A stretch of 64,000 bases of DNA from Neonectria sp. B-13. Taxonomy: Eukaryota > Ascomycota > Sordariomycetes > Hypocreales > Nectriaceae. Where the stretch lies: positions 62,001-126,000 of the forward strand of contig NOKP01000007.1 in NCBI GenBank assembly GCA_002682825.1, given 5' to 3'. Every line of letters starts with the position of its first letter. The first letter of the stretch is position 1. The notes below the pieces were generated by a model, which was not told the origin of the DNA, made no database searches, and saw only the letters and a list, made by a program, of their open reading frames with translations. The translations under genes were made by a program, and so were the position numbers. Shown piece after piece: positions 36,430 to 48,163 of the stretch.

Positions 36430-39400
36430 TCATCGGAATGCAGACTTGACATCAGCCCGAGGCCACTCAAACAAAACATCCCCGCCATACACATCCGTCG
36501 TCACTCGTCCAATCCTCGCCTCCACTTCTTCGTAGAACTGTTCGCACTCCGTCAGGACCTTGATCACCAAGCCCCGGCTCAGAGCAGGGTCGTCGGCATC
36601 GCCAAAGTGCTTCTCCACTCGCTTCCGGAGGGCCTCGATGCCCTTGCGCACTTCCTTCGAGTCGTAATTGCCCAGCACCTTGTTAAACACCGCCTTGCTG
36701 TTGGAAGGCTGCGCTGCAATCGATCCCGGCGATTTGCCAGTCTGCAGCTGAGCTTCCATGTTTTCCAAGTGCTCTAGCACCTTGCCTAGAGGCCGCCTCA
36801 TCACTGCGTTTAGATACAAGCTCATGTGCTCGTAGTATGTGGCGTTGGCCTGCTCCTTCCACTCCTCGAGCACATCCAATCCTCGCGTATCCGTCTCCTC
36901 GAGGAAATGGTTCATGTTCTCGATAAGTAGAATGTGGAAGTTGAGCGCTTCCTTATCCTCGGGGTCCGCAGACCCGCTTGTTACGCTCACCGCGGGATTC
37001 TCTCGCGCAATCACCATCAGTGAGTCAAACATGGACTTCAGCAGTCGGTCGTATTCGCGGTCAATCGTTTGTCGCGCCGAGAGGTTGGGATCGACCCCGA
37101 CCAGCATGTTCTCTACCGCTGCTGAGAACGTAGGGAATATGCGGATGAAGGAAATGACGCCCTTGCGCTTCTTGATCTTCACCTTCGTCTCCTCAATCGC
37201 CCGAATCTGCTCGTCAACAAACTTCCTGAAACGTCCGTCCAAGTGCCCATGCAGCTTCTGCAATAGGTTGTTGAGGAAGTCTTGGTTGGACTGGCTAATC
37301 TCGCCCAACTTCTTTTCCATTGTTGCCAAAACTCCAACTCCTTGTCTACACGACTGTTAGTGTTTTCGAATGAGAACCAAGCAATATCGCCATGACTTAC
37401 AAAGGATCCTGTCCAATGACCCATTCCATGAGCCGTAGTAGCTCCGATTCCAAGAATGTGAAGATTGTCTCAAGAGCTCGCGTAACACGGCGAGCGAGCT
37501 CACGATCTGGTTCCATTAGTCGAGGACGCCTCAGGTCGCCTCCACGACGGTCCCGGGGTTCAACAGCTGCTACTGAGTCGGGAAAATCTTGTTGCTCCAG
37601 CGTTGTTGCGTGGAAGAAGTCCACGACAAAGTTCTGTTCCATTTGCACCAGAGGTAAGATGTCGTCCATGACTCCTGCGAACACCTCATATGGCAAGCTC
37701 CTGCTGTCGCTCGTCGGCTTCTCCACGTTTATCCTGCTGCCACCATCCGCCAACGGCGAGCGGAGGGCTCGGGCGAGCGTCTGGCTTCGCTTCACAGTCA
37801 ACTTCCTTGCCGTTGTTGCCACGCCGCCTTCTTGGTGTTTCTCCGCCTGCGATGAGAAAAGCAGTTCGGATTCTTCTCCAGTTAGCTTTCTAGCGTTCTT
37901 ACGCCAGACATCCATGACGCTCTGGAATTCAACCCGGTAGACAGGCTGGCTCTTGTCTTGATAAATCTGGATGATTGAGTTCCACCCGTCCAGATCGACA
38001 TCTCGGGCGTACAGCATCAAGGGATGGTACTTCCACAAAACGTCGCGGCCGATGTCATGGTGAGTGGAATCAACCTTCCTGGAAAGTGCCCCGTCCATTG
38101 CCAGCTTGGTCGCGTTGAAGGCTCCGTCAATCTGCTTGGACATGAAGTCTACCAGCCGGCGCATGAAGATCCCACTTTCCTGGATGTACATCTCCTTCTT
38201 CTCTCGCACGATTCTCATCTGCCCATAATCGCTGTTGAGGCCATGGGTCTGGTCCGAATCCATGGTAATGTCAATCGCCTTATTGGAGTCACCGATCAAG
38301 GACGGATCGATCTTTGTCACGGCTTTGAAGAGGGTTACTAGAGCAGTTTCGACGTCTCCTAAGCCTCGGATGTTGTCCAAAGGTGCGAGTCTGAGCACCT
38401 CAAGATCGTTGCTTGTAATAGCACACGTCTCAAGTAGTGACTCGAGCTCCTTCTTGAGAAGCTTCTGGTTAGCAGTTTGCACCTGAAGACCCTGGCCTTG
38501 GGCTTCGATGTATGAAATATCCTCTGAAAGCGTCTACTACATATTAGCATAGACCCGGCATTTGTGGATGACTGACTCACCGAGAGTTCGACAGAGTAGA
38601 GTGTCAGGAGATTATCCAGCTCCTCACATTCGGCCATGGCAAGGTCCATGCCTCTCTTGATGGCTTCCACACGTTCATCTTCCTCGCGGAAGCGAGCCAA
38701 CCAACCGCCAGCTTGAGCCTTGTTCAATTCGCGCTCTAGATCAATCTTCATTTCATCCACGTTTCGTGTTCGCATCTGCTCCCCAGGAATCCATCCGAAA
38801 TGATCGAGCCACGTGCAGAACTCCTCGCTCCTGTCATCCAGAAGCGTTGGGTCAACACCCAGCGTTCTTAAATATTTCATGTCATTACCTGCTGTGACAG
38901 AGCGGTGAGATACCGTCTTTTCAGCCTCCTTTGGTTTTTTGACTTCCCTCACTGGCCCATGAGAGCTTGTTGGACGGCTGGTAGGAACCGAAATCTTGAC
39001 TTCGGGGACAAGAGAAGTCCGATGCGGAGACTTCTCTGTGAGCTTAGGCGGCTCAGGGCTTGGGGGTGCCTCTTTGATTGAGTCTTTGCTCCGAGAAGGA
39101 GGTCGAGGTGGAGCGGGAACCACACCGGTGATACCATCTGGCCCATCTTCAGACTTGGGTTTGGCTTGCCGTAGGCGTTCTCCAGCACCACCAGGTCGAG
39201 GCTTAAACGCAGTTGCAGCAGAGGCGGTAGCCGCGGCCTTCCAAAAGGCACCGGCAATTTCATTCCTCGACTTTTTGCCTTTTATCATAGAACCCAAACC
39301 GGGCCGTGACCCTGCGGAGTCTTGAGTCTCAGACGGAGTATTATCGGACGACTCGACTGGTGGTTCGAGAGTCGAGTCAGCCGGCGGCACAGGCGTGGGC

Positions 39401-40985
39401 TCAGGGGGTGGTGTGGGGGCCGATCTGGTAGTTATGGCAGGTGATGATGCTGGGCTTGCAAACTTTGGCAACGAAGCAGTGGATGGGGCTTTGAGAGCTG
39501 GAGGAGCCAGAACTGGCTCCTGCTTTTCCGCCTCGGATGTACGGGAGGTGGGTGTTGGGATATCTCGGTCTTTGAAGCTCCCAGTCAGAGATGTACCGGT
39601 CGACAGTTGGCTTGAAGAGTCCTTTCGAGGCGCCATTCTCTCGGTGCTCCTAGGCGGCGGTGCCATAGGCTCTGGCCTCTTTATTGGGCTAACCAGGGGA
39701 GGAGGGACCAGGTCTCGGTCAAGAGGACGCGTTGGGTCCATAGGTGGCCTTCTCCTCTCCGGAGGTGGCCTCTCTGGTTGATATACTTGGGGTCGAAGTT
39801 GGGGAGGCGGCTGTGGCTGCGAGGGCGGCTGCGGTTGTTGTAGAGGTTGTGGCGGCATTAGGACGGAAGGTTGAGCTGTTCGCGGCTCCGGGGGCTCTCC
39901 AAATCGACCAAAAGCGCCTGGGCCAGGCATACCATTCCGAGATCGAGGAGGCAAGCTGGAACTATCTTCACTTCTCGTTGCAAAGGAATTGGCAACCGAG
40001 TCCTGGCTTCTGTTGCCCATTGCCATCCATGGAGGCTGGGGCCTCTCCCTAGATGTGGTTGAATCGAGGCTCCCTACAGGTGAGCCGGTACCGTTGATTG
40101 GAGGGCGGGCTGGAGGTGTCCTTGCGTAACGGGGGTTATCGGGGTTGCCTCTCATGGGAGGACCGGGGCGCGGCGAAGATGAGTTTGGCTGGTTGGGCCC
40201 TTGGTCGGGCTGAAGTGGCTGAGGTTGTTGGGGTTGCTGAGGCAGTTGAGGCGGCGGTGGTCTTGAGGCGCCGGTAGGTGGACGTCTTCCAGCCCCCATA
40301 ACCTGTTCATATTCCCTGGTATCAAAGCCCACAAGCTCTGGGACTTTGCCGCCTGTGTACTTTCCATAGATCTTGATGAGACTGGCGATGAAGAACTTCT
40401 TTTCCTTGTCGGTTTGGGCCTGCCAGAAATAGGGCTTCCCTAGGGTGACGAGGAAACCGGTCTCGCCAACCCATTCGCGATGGGAGGGGTTTACTTGAGC
40501 GCCAGTGTAGGACTCGATGTGAGAAAGATCGTCGAGGTTCCATGTCTTGCCGATTGAGAATGTACCATTGGTATTTTCCTTGGACTTGTGCATGCGAACA
40601 CGGCCCGACTTGCGCACGGCTACAATGATGACGCGAGGCTTCTGGGCGTCTGGGTTTCGAGCCTGTGGTGGAGGAGGTGAGGAGGGATGGGAGGAAAATT
40701 CGGTGATTCGAATGTGGGTGATGTAGGTCTCGAGAACTAAGGCGAAGACGTCAGTCGGGGAGCTCTCGTCGCGAGCTAGCCTGGGTTGGGGACGGAGAGC
40801 GGAGATGATGGCAGGTTGAACAACGAGGCCCGAAGAGTGGGCAGACTGGGAGTCGGAGACGACTTACGGGAGCCATCGACATCCTTCTTGTTGAAGCAGC
40901 TTTCGACGATGCGGCGCTTCTCATCCTCGAACCGCTCTGCCCTGTTGACAGCCGCGCCGGGGCCGCCTCCATTTGCGCGGTCCAT
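36430..40985 (-). CDS. SEC3: Exocyst complex component Sec3 (1440 aa)
   Basis: Exocyst subunit that marks exocytic sites at the plasma membrane and binds PI(4,5)P2 and Rho GTPases. Exons 40868-40985, 38581-40736, 37401-38533 and 36430-37345, with introns of 131, 47 and 55 bp; the joined length divides by three and junctions read DGSLLETYITHIRITEF, ELSTLSEDISYIEAQ and DPLQGVGVLATMEKK. The N-terminal PH-like PIP2-binding domain spans about residues 40-125 (RVIIVAVRKSGRVRMHKSKE, WNLDDLSHIESYTGA, GKPYFWQAQTDKEKKFFIAS). A long Pro/Gln/Ser-rich disordered region (about 135-540) follows; then KYLRTLGVDPTLLDDRSEEF opens the conserved part, a coiled coil with ELNKAQAGGWLARF and the helical Sec3 C-terminal domain. 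The protein ends FEWPRADVKSAFR. Intron 2 is among the shortest here. Identity is secure. Confidence 0.95.
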
Positions 40986-41878
40986 GGACACGGCACAGCC
41001 AGCTCAGCTTGTTTGGTTTAGGACAGAACAGGGTAAGGGAGGGCGGAAATCGATCACGATGGAGTGATGACGAGCGGGGGGCGCGGAAGCATGTTCGGTC
41101 GGGACAGATGGCAGTCCGGTCGGCGAGGACGGGTTCAAGGCCGGAGAATCAGGGGGCCGACCGTGCGAGGCGAGGCAAGGCGATGGGTGATGGAGGAGGA
41201 GATGGTGACGGAGGCGGGAGGTCTGGAGGTTGGCTACGCTGCGTTCCTCAGGTCGTTGGTTGGTTCCCTTAGGTAAGGCAAGGTAGCCGGTTCAGTACAG
41301 TTTCACAATTTCCCTCCAGTCTCCAGTGCAGTGCCCGCAGAAGCACCCGCTGTCGTACCTGCTTGGGTCCGCTCGTGGGTACCTAAGGAGCCTATCTCAG
41401 GTACCTGAGCTTCCCCCAGTCCAAACTCTACCAAGCACGTACGGAGTACCGCCCAATGGATGAATGGGGGCAGCTCAAGGACTCGGTCGTTGGTGGGGCG
41501 CTAATTAGCTTCCAAGTTAAGTTCCATTCGTTCCCCGCCCCTTTGACGTATGGACAAGGGAGACAAGACATCGGACGGTGGCTGTCGACGACAAGCTCGT
41601 CCAAGTTGTTGTGTACCCGCGAATACACCCTGATTCTGCAGTGCTCCGTAAGCCATTCGACATCTTGCATATCTTATCTCGTTTCTTTATCAATATGTAT
41701 CCTTGGAACTAAGTAGCCATGACGACGGAGTGCATCTTTAGGGTTAGGGTTGTCTGTCTTCCATGTTCTGCTCCAATGGATAATGCGACAATTCGAGGTT
41801 CAAGCGAAATTCCCTACTAGTAGTAAAAGGCCTTGGACGATTTCGCTTTCCTTCATCCGACCGACTCAGCTTTTCACC
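40986..41878. promoter_or_regulatory. Upstream region of Sec3; 3' region of the S58 peptidase gene
   Basis: Both neighbours are on the minus strand. GGTACCT-type sequences occur at about 41388-41407 (GGTACCTAAGG and CAGGTACCTGAG). No gene recognised in the spacer. Confidence 0.4.
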
Positions 41879-43075
41879 TCACAGCCGGACCTTATCCTTC
41901 ATAATTTCGCGCAGTCTGTCCAGGTCCAACGCCTCGACCGTCCGCCCCTTGAACCCCGTCGTCGTTTCCGCCATGCACAGCGCGTTGTAAATGGCCTCCT
42001 CGGTCGCATCTGCCGCCGCCTCAAACACCCCGTTGATGGAGTCGTTGTCCAGCATCTCCAAGGCCCAAGGCAGCGGCTTGTACGGGTCCACTGGGGGTCT
42101 TGCTCCCGCATTTATGCCAAACTCTTGGGCCGGCACCTTGGCCGCTGTCGTGAAGGCCAGAAAGATGTCTCCCGACGAGTTGCTCCCATAGCCGCCGACC
42201 TTGGCGAGCCCGACCGTGGCCCGCTTGGCTACGCGCTGGAGCTGGATTGGCGTGAGAGGGACGTCCGTGGCAATGACGACGATGATGCTTCCGTCCTTTC
42301 GGGGCCCGTTGCTAGAGGTGGTTGCTGTACCGGGCAGCTCGGCTTCGCTCGACGTTTGCGGCAACTTGATGATGCGGCCAACAGGAACACCGCCGATGTG
42401 CAAGTTCTCTCGAGACCCGTAGTTTGCCTGGACCAGAACGCCGACGGTGTACTCCTTCGGACTTCCTGTCACGTCAAAGCCCTTGACAACTCGGCTGCTC
42501 GACCCCGTTCCGCCCTTGAATCGGTGGCACATCATCCCGGTCCCACCGCCCGTGTTCCCCTCAGGCACGCGATCCGAAGTGGCACCTAGGATACCCGTAG
42601 CAACATGCGCTGGAGTAACGGCGAAGCGACCCTGATTGCTCAAGTAGCCATCGTAGGTTTCGGCGACGACGGGGAAAATGCACATCTCCATTTCGCCTTC
42701 TTCATTGGCGTGATGGTCGAACGCATACTGTAGGACACCGCGATATCCGTCGCCAATGGCAGACGAGGTGGTGAGGATGATGGGTGACGTCAACAGCCCG
42801 GTCTCCTCGATCCAGTGGGAGCCTGTCATCTCCCCGCAGCCATTGAAATTGAAGATTCCGGCATGGCACGAGTACTTGAACCAGTCCGGTCGGGGAAGGA
42901 TGGTGGTAACTCCTGTGTTGACACTAGAGTCGGGGTGGATGGACTGCGTGTGGACGAGGATGCCGGCCACGTCGGTAATTGAGTTGAGAGGACCAGTGGG
43001 CCACCGACCCAAATAGAGCTGAGGGATAATATCGCGGAGCCGCGCTCTACCGGAAGGTGGTGTCGACTGCGCCAT
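41879..43075 (-). CDS. DmpA-type aminopeptidase, peptidase family S58 (398 aa)
   Basis: Member of the P1/DmpA group of self-cleaving N-terminal-nucleophile hydrolases (L-aminopeptidase D-Ala-esterase/amidase, beta-peptidyl aminopeptidases). Single exon, 398 residues. Early motifs NSITDVAGILVHTQSI and NTGVTTILPRP match the family start; FNFNGCGEMTGSHWIEETG, GVVAETYDG-type VVAETYDGYLS and GNTGGGTGMMCHRFKGGTGS follow. From family knowledge the precursor is cleaved before a serine that begins the beta subunit; here the fitting site is Gly262-Ser263 in KDGSIIVVIATDVPLTP. A second conserved Ser-Gly-Asp lies at 301-303 in SNSSGDIFLAFTTA, matching the usual active-site region. No signal peptide is visible, so it is probably intracellular. 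Natural substrates in fungi are unknown; small peptides or esters are likely. The gene is head-to-head with the HOT gene, 882 bp apart. Confidence 0.9.
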   Translation of the reverse strand: MAQSTPPSGRARLRDIIPQLYLGRWPTGPLNSITDVAGILVHTQSIHPDSSVNTGVTTILPRPDWFKYSCHAGIFNFNGCGEMTGSHWIEETGLLTSPIILTTSSAIGDGYRGVLQYAFDHHANEEGEMEMCIFPVVAETYDGYLSNQGRFAVTPAHVATGILGATSDRVPEGNTGGGTGMMCHRFKGGTGSSSRVVKGFDVTGSPKEYTVGVLVQANYGSRENLHIGGVPVGRIIKLPQTSSEAELPGTATTSSNGPRKDGSIIVVIATDVPLTPIQLQRVAKRATVGLAKVGGYGSNSSGDIFLAFTTAAKVPAQEFGINAGARPPVDPYKPLPWALEMLDNDSINGVFEAAADATEEAIYNALCMAETTTGFKGRTVEALDLDRLREIMKDKVRL

Positions 43076-43957
43076 GGTGTTGTCTTGGATTGCAGATGGT
43101 ATTGCTAAATGTGAATTGGCTGGTGTTGACGATGGAGTATGAGGATGCTGACAGGCGTAGGTTCAATACCTCAACTCGATGTTACAGGAATAGTGGCGAG
43201 ATTACTATTGCATCGGCGATGAGTCAGGCAGACGTGTTGGTCAATCATACGAGATACGAGAAGGGACTTGCATGTGCAAGATGTGAATTGAAGATGGAGG
43301 TTAGAACGCAAAAGATGAATGAAGCAAAGAAGAAAACAGCCACATCTCAATCTTGATTTGCCTCGACCATTTAAATTCCACGTAGCAAAGTGACACAATA
43401 TTTACACGGTTAGTTCTACAATATGGCTCCTTGTGTTCATCATCGCCCAAACCCCGAATTCCAAGACCTTTGTGTGTTGGCCAGCTCTTTCGGCCGAGAG
43501 CCCAACGAGCTTCCACTTTAGGCCACCTTCAGATCTCGGTTGTCCTAAATAGGCAATTTCGGACGACGAGCATCGTCAGCACTGGGAGACACCATTGGAA
43601 TCAAAATCGAACGGAAAAGGAAGCAGAAGAACGGACAAACGGATGGGCTATCTCGGCAGATCGAGATAAATATTCGTATTTGGGTTACAAACCATCGGGC
43701 GTGACGCATCGCTTTGTCAACGTCCTTTATTCCCGATCCTCATCGGCCCCAGATCGGCGTCACTAGGCGCTTCCCCCGCATATCGCGAGTCGCCATCCGA
43801 GGTTGTAACAACTTAAAAGTAAGCTGGAGCAGCCGGCGCCGACGCCTCACAACAAACTCATAAGCTCCATTTCACATATTGAATACCATCTTGAACACGC
43901 CTTCAACCCGTTAGGCCCTTGTATATTGCCATTGACTGCACTGCCTCTGCCGCCGCC
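43076..43957. promoter_or_regulatory. Divergent promoter region between the S58 peptidase and HOT genes
   Basis: An 882 bp spacer serving two divergent genes. No credible coding sequence: the frames at 43057-43356 and 43431-43766 lack coding bias. No RNA gene recognised. Confidence 0.4.
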
Positions 43958-45635
43958 ATGGTCCTCTCCATAAGAGCCATTCCCAACGTACGTAACGCAG
44001 CTACCCCCTCACAAGCAGTGAAACCGCAAGAAAGAAAGTCTGTCTGACGAGACACAACGCCAGGCCGCCAAGCGAGCAACCAGCCTCCTTCACACCGTCC
44101 AGTACACTCATCCGCCGTCATGTCCCTGCCACTCCAACCCGGGCTTCCACCAGTCGCCGCCCATCCTGACGCCCTCCAAGCACGCCGGCCATCGGAAGTA
44201 TGCCACCCCCACCACGCATCCAGGCCAGAAGGAGTACGCCTTTGAGATGGCCGCCTCGTCCATCCGCTTCGGCCCCGGCGTCACCCAGGAGGTCGGCATG
44301 GACTTTAAGAACATGGGCTCCCAGCGCGTGTGTGTCGTCACTGACCAGACGGTCGACAAGCTGGACGCCATGAGACAGGTCCGTGAGGCACTCACTCGGG
44401 AGGGCATCAACTTTGAGGTTTACAACAAGGTCCGGATCGAGCCCAAGGATAGTTCGTATGTTCGCCCTTCTTAGATCCCGGTCCGCTACTCATTGCTCCC
44501 ATCTAGCATCAAGGACGCCATCGCCTGGGCCCGTCCATACCAGCCCGATGCCTTCCTTGCCGTTGGTGGCGGATCCGTCATTGACACAGCCAAGCTCATG
44601 AACCTCTACACTGCGTACCCAGACGCCGACTTCCTTGACTTCGTCAACGCGCCCATCGGAAAGGGCCGTCCCGTCGACAAGCCTCTGAAGCCTCTCATCG
44701 CGGTACCAACCACGGCCGGCACCGGCAGCGAGACGACGGGCACCGCCATCTTCGACCTCGTCTCAAAGCGGGCTAAGACGGGTGTTGCCCACCGTAATCT
44801 GAAGCCCACCCTCGGCATATGTGATCCTCTCAACACTCGCACCATGCCTGCCGCTGTCAAGGCCGCGTCTGGTCTCGACGTCCTGTGTCATTCACTCGAG
44901 TCGTGGACCGCCATTCCGTATAATGAGCGAACCCCAAGGCCCACGAACCCCATGTTACGTCCGGCGTACCAGGGAGCTAACCCCATCTCCGATGTCTTCT
45001 CATTCCATGCACTCCGGGCCACCATCAAGTATCTCCCTCGATCTGTGAAGAACCCAGATGATCTCGAGGCTCAAAGCGAGATGCTTCTCGCGTCCACCCT
45101 AGCCGGTGTTGGATTCGGAAATGCAGGTGTTCACTTGTGTCACGGTACGCTTCTCTCATTATTCGCATACTTTTGCGTGCTTGAAATACTGATTCAGTGC
45201 GTCCTAGGCATGTCGTATCCCATCTCGGGCCAGAACCCCGGTTACAAGCACGCAGGCTACGATGTGCCAGTTCCAATCATCCCACACGGAGTCTCGGTGG
45301 CGGTGTCTGCACCGGCCGTCTTCCGCTTCACGGGAGCGTCGAATCCGGAGCGACATCTCGCGGCGGCCGAGGCCTTCGGCGTCGACATCTCCAACGTCAA
45401 GCGGGAAAGCGCTGGCGAGGTGCTGGCCGAAGCTATTACCAAATTTCTGGCAGATCTGGGCGACCAGCCCAAGGGTCTTAAGGAGCTCGGATTTGGCATG
45501 GACGACATCGAGGCGCTCGTCGAGGGTACTATCCCGCAGGCTCGGGTGCTGATGCTTGCTCCAGGACTGTCGACGGAGCTGGAGAGGGAGAGAGACCAGC
45601 TGCGGCGGTTGTTTGAGGAAGCAATGACTCACTAG
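43958..45635 (+). CDS. Hydroxyacid-oxoacid transhydrogenase, iron-type alcohol dehydrogenase family, mitochondrial (ADHFE1-like)
   Basis: Family III (iron-dependent) alcohol dehydrogenase orthologous to animal ADHFE1, which couples oxidation of 4-hydroxybutyrate to reduction of 2-oxoglutarate. Exons 43958-43987, 44064-44455, 44507-45144 and 45208-45635 give 495 residues. The 30-base first exon encodes MVLSIRAIPN and joins AAKRATSLLHTVQ, a basic presequence. Characteristic stretches are EYAFEMAASSIRFGPGVTQE, the nucleotide-binding AVGGGSVIDTAKLMNLY, PTTAGTGSETTGTAIFD, DVLCHSLESWTA with a metal-ligand His, and GNAGVHLCHGMSYPISGQ with further His ligands. The 63 bp third intron keeps the frame open with no stop; splicing is preferred because CHGMSYPI is continuous in the family. 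The gene is divergent from the S58 peptidase gene. Confidence 0.94.
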
Positions 45636-46245
45636 AAGCAGATAAGCCATAGCTTTTCCAACTAGGCTGGTAGTTGTTCTCGGTTACTATATTATTCAGT
45701 AGTGACTTGATGGGGATTGGTGAGTGACAGTCGATGTAGCCACAGCCTCCGGCAAGCAAAACTCACTCAATCCTGAGCAACATCGATTCCGTGACAAGGG
45801 CCAAGATGATTAGGCAGCTGTTTACACAGGTACAAGTAAAACCGCCTTAGCGCATTGAATCCTCCATCGCCTGTAGGCTGTGCTCAGCACACAAACCGCA
45901 GCCTCCCTTCTCGGGCGACTTACACGAGCCAAGCCACCCCGCCAACTCCGCCTGGCCAAGAAAACCGCCCGACAAGTCTATTATGGAACGCTGATCTCAT
46001 CCGAGCTGCATAGCTGCGCAGTGGAGTCTTGATTCTGGGGCTGAGCTCTTGACATCATAGGATCTTTACCTGCTACATCTTTCATAACCCCGGTGCCTTC
46101 TCGTCTTGGCACGTATGCGGCTGCTTACTACCGTCCACGTGATGGATTAGAGGTGATTTAGAGACATCACTGCCCGACAATTTTGTTCCAGTCAACGAAG
46201 GCATCACCAACACCAACACAACTCAAATTCACATCCAAATCCATC
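45636..46245. other. Intergenic: 3' region of HOT and promoter of the next gene
   Basis: The 610 bp spacer precedes a plus-strand gene. No coding potential or repeat is evident. CACCAACACC units directly upstream of the ATG at 46246 belong to the leader. Confidence 0.4.
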
Positions 46246-47067
46246 ATGGCCCTTCCAGGAGACGCACCAAGCAACGACAAGGCTCCCCCTTACACCGGGG
46301 AATCGCCACCCTCATACGCCGAAACCACCAAGCAACACCAACACCAACAAGTCTCCCCCGGCATCGCCGGCCCCAGCCAAATCCCCGCCGTGACTCCCCG
46401 CCAGTTCCCGCCGGCCTTCAACGTCTACCACCGCAGCTATGGCTCCGGCTTGTTCACCCTCGGCGTGCACCAGAACCAGCCACTGTACCTTTTCGCCTGG
46501 CACTCGGGTTTCTCCAGCGCGCCGCCCGTCCTGCTGCATGCCGGCCCGGACCAGTCATTCCCGCCGCTCGCCGCTGCCGAGTATCGCCTCTTCGGCGCCT
46601 CCTTCGACATCGACCTGCCACCCGTTCCCGGCTCAGGGGTCGCCTCCGCCCGCGAGGAGGTCACGTTAGTGTCTTCGCGCAGCTTCGGTTACGGCAGCTA
46701 CCGCTTCAGCGTTGAGGTTGGGCCGGCCAACGTGCGCGAGGTCTTTGAGTGGCGGCGCTCGCGCGGGGACGCCGTCTCCAGTCTGGGCGGTTTGTCGACC
46801 GGGTGGAAGCTTGTGCGACTCACACGAGGGCCGCCGGGGGGTGCCGGTGTCGGCGGAGATGTGAACTTCGTCGGCGGAGGCTTCATGGACAGGGAAGGGA
46901 ACGAGGTGGTAGCGGCCTGGACCATGGCCACCGGCAGCGTGACCAAGGTGGCCAAGTTCCACTTCACCGGAACCGGACTCACAGGTCTACTGGGGGAGAG
47001 ATGGGCCATCATGGCTGTAGTCACGGCACTGGCTCTTTACCAGAGGGAAAGCAAGAGGCGTGATTAG
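46246..47067 (+). CDS. Conserved-looking hypothetical protein (273 aa)
   Basis: Single exon with a good start context (ATCATGGCC); the frame is open for 63 bases before it, but without another ATG supported by composition. The first 55 residues are Pro/Ser/Gln-rich, with PPPY-like PPSYAE and PPYTGE that could be WW-domain ligands (inference). From about residue 60 a compact beta-rich domain follows: FNVYHRSYGSGLFTLGVHQ, PLYLFAWHSGF, LLHAGP, SRSFGYGSYRFSVEVG, FEWRRS, GWKLVRL, EVVAAWT and KVAKFHF, ending in a hydrophobic helix (WAIMAVVTALALYQRE). The pattern of paired strands plus a final hydrophobic helix recalls tubby/LURP-one-like folds, but this is only a resemblance. No function is claimed. 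Confidence 0.72.
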   Translation: MALPGDAPSNDKAPPYTGESPPSYAETTKQHQHQQVSPGIAGPSQIPAVTPRQFPPAFNVYHRSYGSGLFTLGVHQNQPLYLFAWHSGFSSAPPVLLHAGPDQSFPPLAAAEYRLFGASFDIDLPPVPGSGVASAREEVTLVSSRSFGYGSYRFSVEVGPANVREVFEWRRSRGDAVSSLGGLSTGWKLVRLTRGPPGGAGVGGDVNFVGGGFMDREGNEVVAAWTMATGSVTKVAKFHFTGTGLTGLLGERWAIMAVVTALALYQRESKRRD

Positions 47068-48163
47068 TGAGGAGTTTGGTTCTGACACTGGTGGATGGAC
47101 ACCAGGGACGGGACAATCTTGTTTTGGTCGGCTCTATGCTCTTGTTTTTCTACGATACCCGATGAGGCGCAGTCGTTGTCGTTCATCAAATGTTATAATC
47201 ATTTCAACTATGAAACTCCCTAATCTTTCGCTTGCTAGTGCTTGACTTCAGAGAAGTATGGCTTCATCTCATGTCCCATTTCTTGACGTTTGAAGCAATA
47301 ATTGGTTCAGCGTTTCGTGACCTTCGACCCTACCGTACCATGGCGGAAGCAGCAAGGTCAGACCAGAGGAACTTGATGAGGGTATCTTCCGAAGACGAGT
47401 TATTTCCACTTCATCCAAACTCATGCTATTCTTAGCGCTGAAGTTGAAAGTTGGCATCGAGTCGTCTTTGCTGGTGGGTACGGATTGCAAGGCCACAGTA
47501 GGGCTTGGATGCGACTTGCCAGGACGAGACGGGATCAAAATATTACGAATGCATTTGTGAGTCAGGATGGGTTCCTACGAATAAAACATGAGTATACACC
47601 AGTTACGGCTTAATAAATTAATGAATTTTAGCTGACGAATGTCGACAGATGCCGTTACTACTTGATTGCCGTGGGCAGCTTTGAGGCTGTCAGAGATGCA
47701 TACTCCTCCCGTTACGCAGCCGATGGGTATATCGTAGCGCCAATTCCTTCAAGCGTCATTTCGGAACGAAGGGAGCGCAATAAGACCGTTAATATCCTGT
47801 TGGTAACTGCGACAGGTTCGGCCACGGCCACAGTCATGCTGGACACAAGCAACACCATGTCCAATGAGCCTCTTACCACCTGTACGGAGTGGTATCCGTT
47901 TTGTTACCGAGAGAGCAGTCCCTACAGAAACAAGTGGCTCGGCAGGATGGACTGTAGGCAGTGAATACTTCATGACTGCGGCTTGTGCAATCGCGCTGGC
48001 AGCGGCGATACAATTTCGACACGGCTCGGGCGGTATAAGAGCGTATAGACTTGCGTTCTTGGACGACTTTCAGCATCCACTGAGGAGTTTATATTTCGGA
48101 CCCAGATGGAACGAAGGGTCAATAAACCAATTACGAGTGGTCGGAGTAGTCTTCATCAGGGTA
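47068..48163. other. Intergenic between convergent genes
   Basis: The 1.1 kb between the 3' ends of the hypothetical gene and dynactin p27. The open frames on both strands at 47.66-48.15 kb match no family I know and lack coding bias. The stretch 47580-47650 is AT-rich. Confidence 0.35.

Noticed and set aside
41750..42589. Plus-strand open frame of 279 codons opposite the S58 peptidase gene
   Set aside because: Antisense shadow of a well-supported family member; no family features of its own.
43160..43175. GGTTCAATACC resembling a tRNA B box
   Set aside because: No A box, acceptor stem or anticodon arm can be formed around it. Other B-box-like strings in the window failed the same test.
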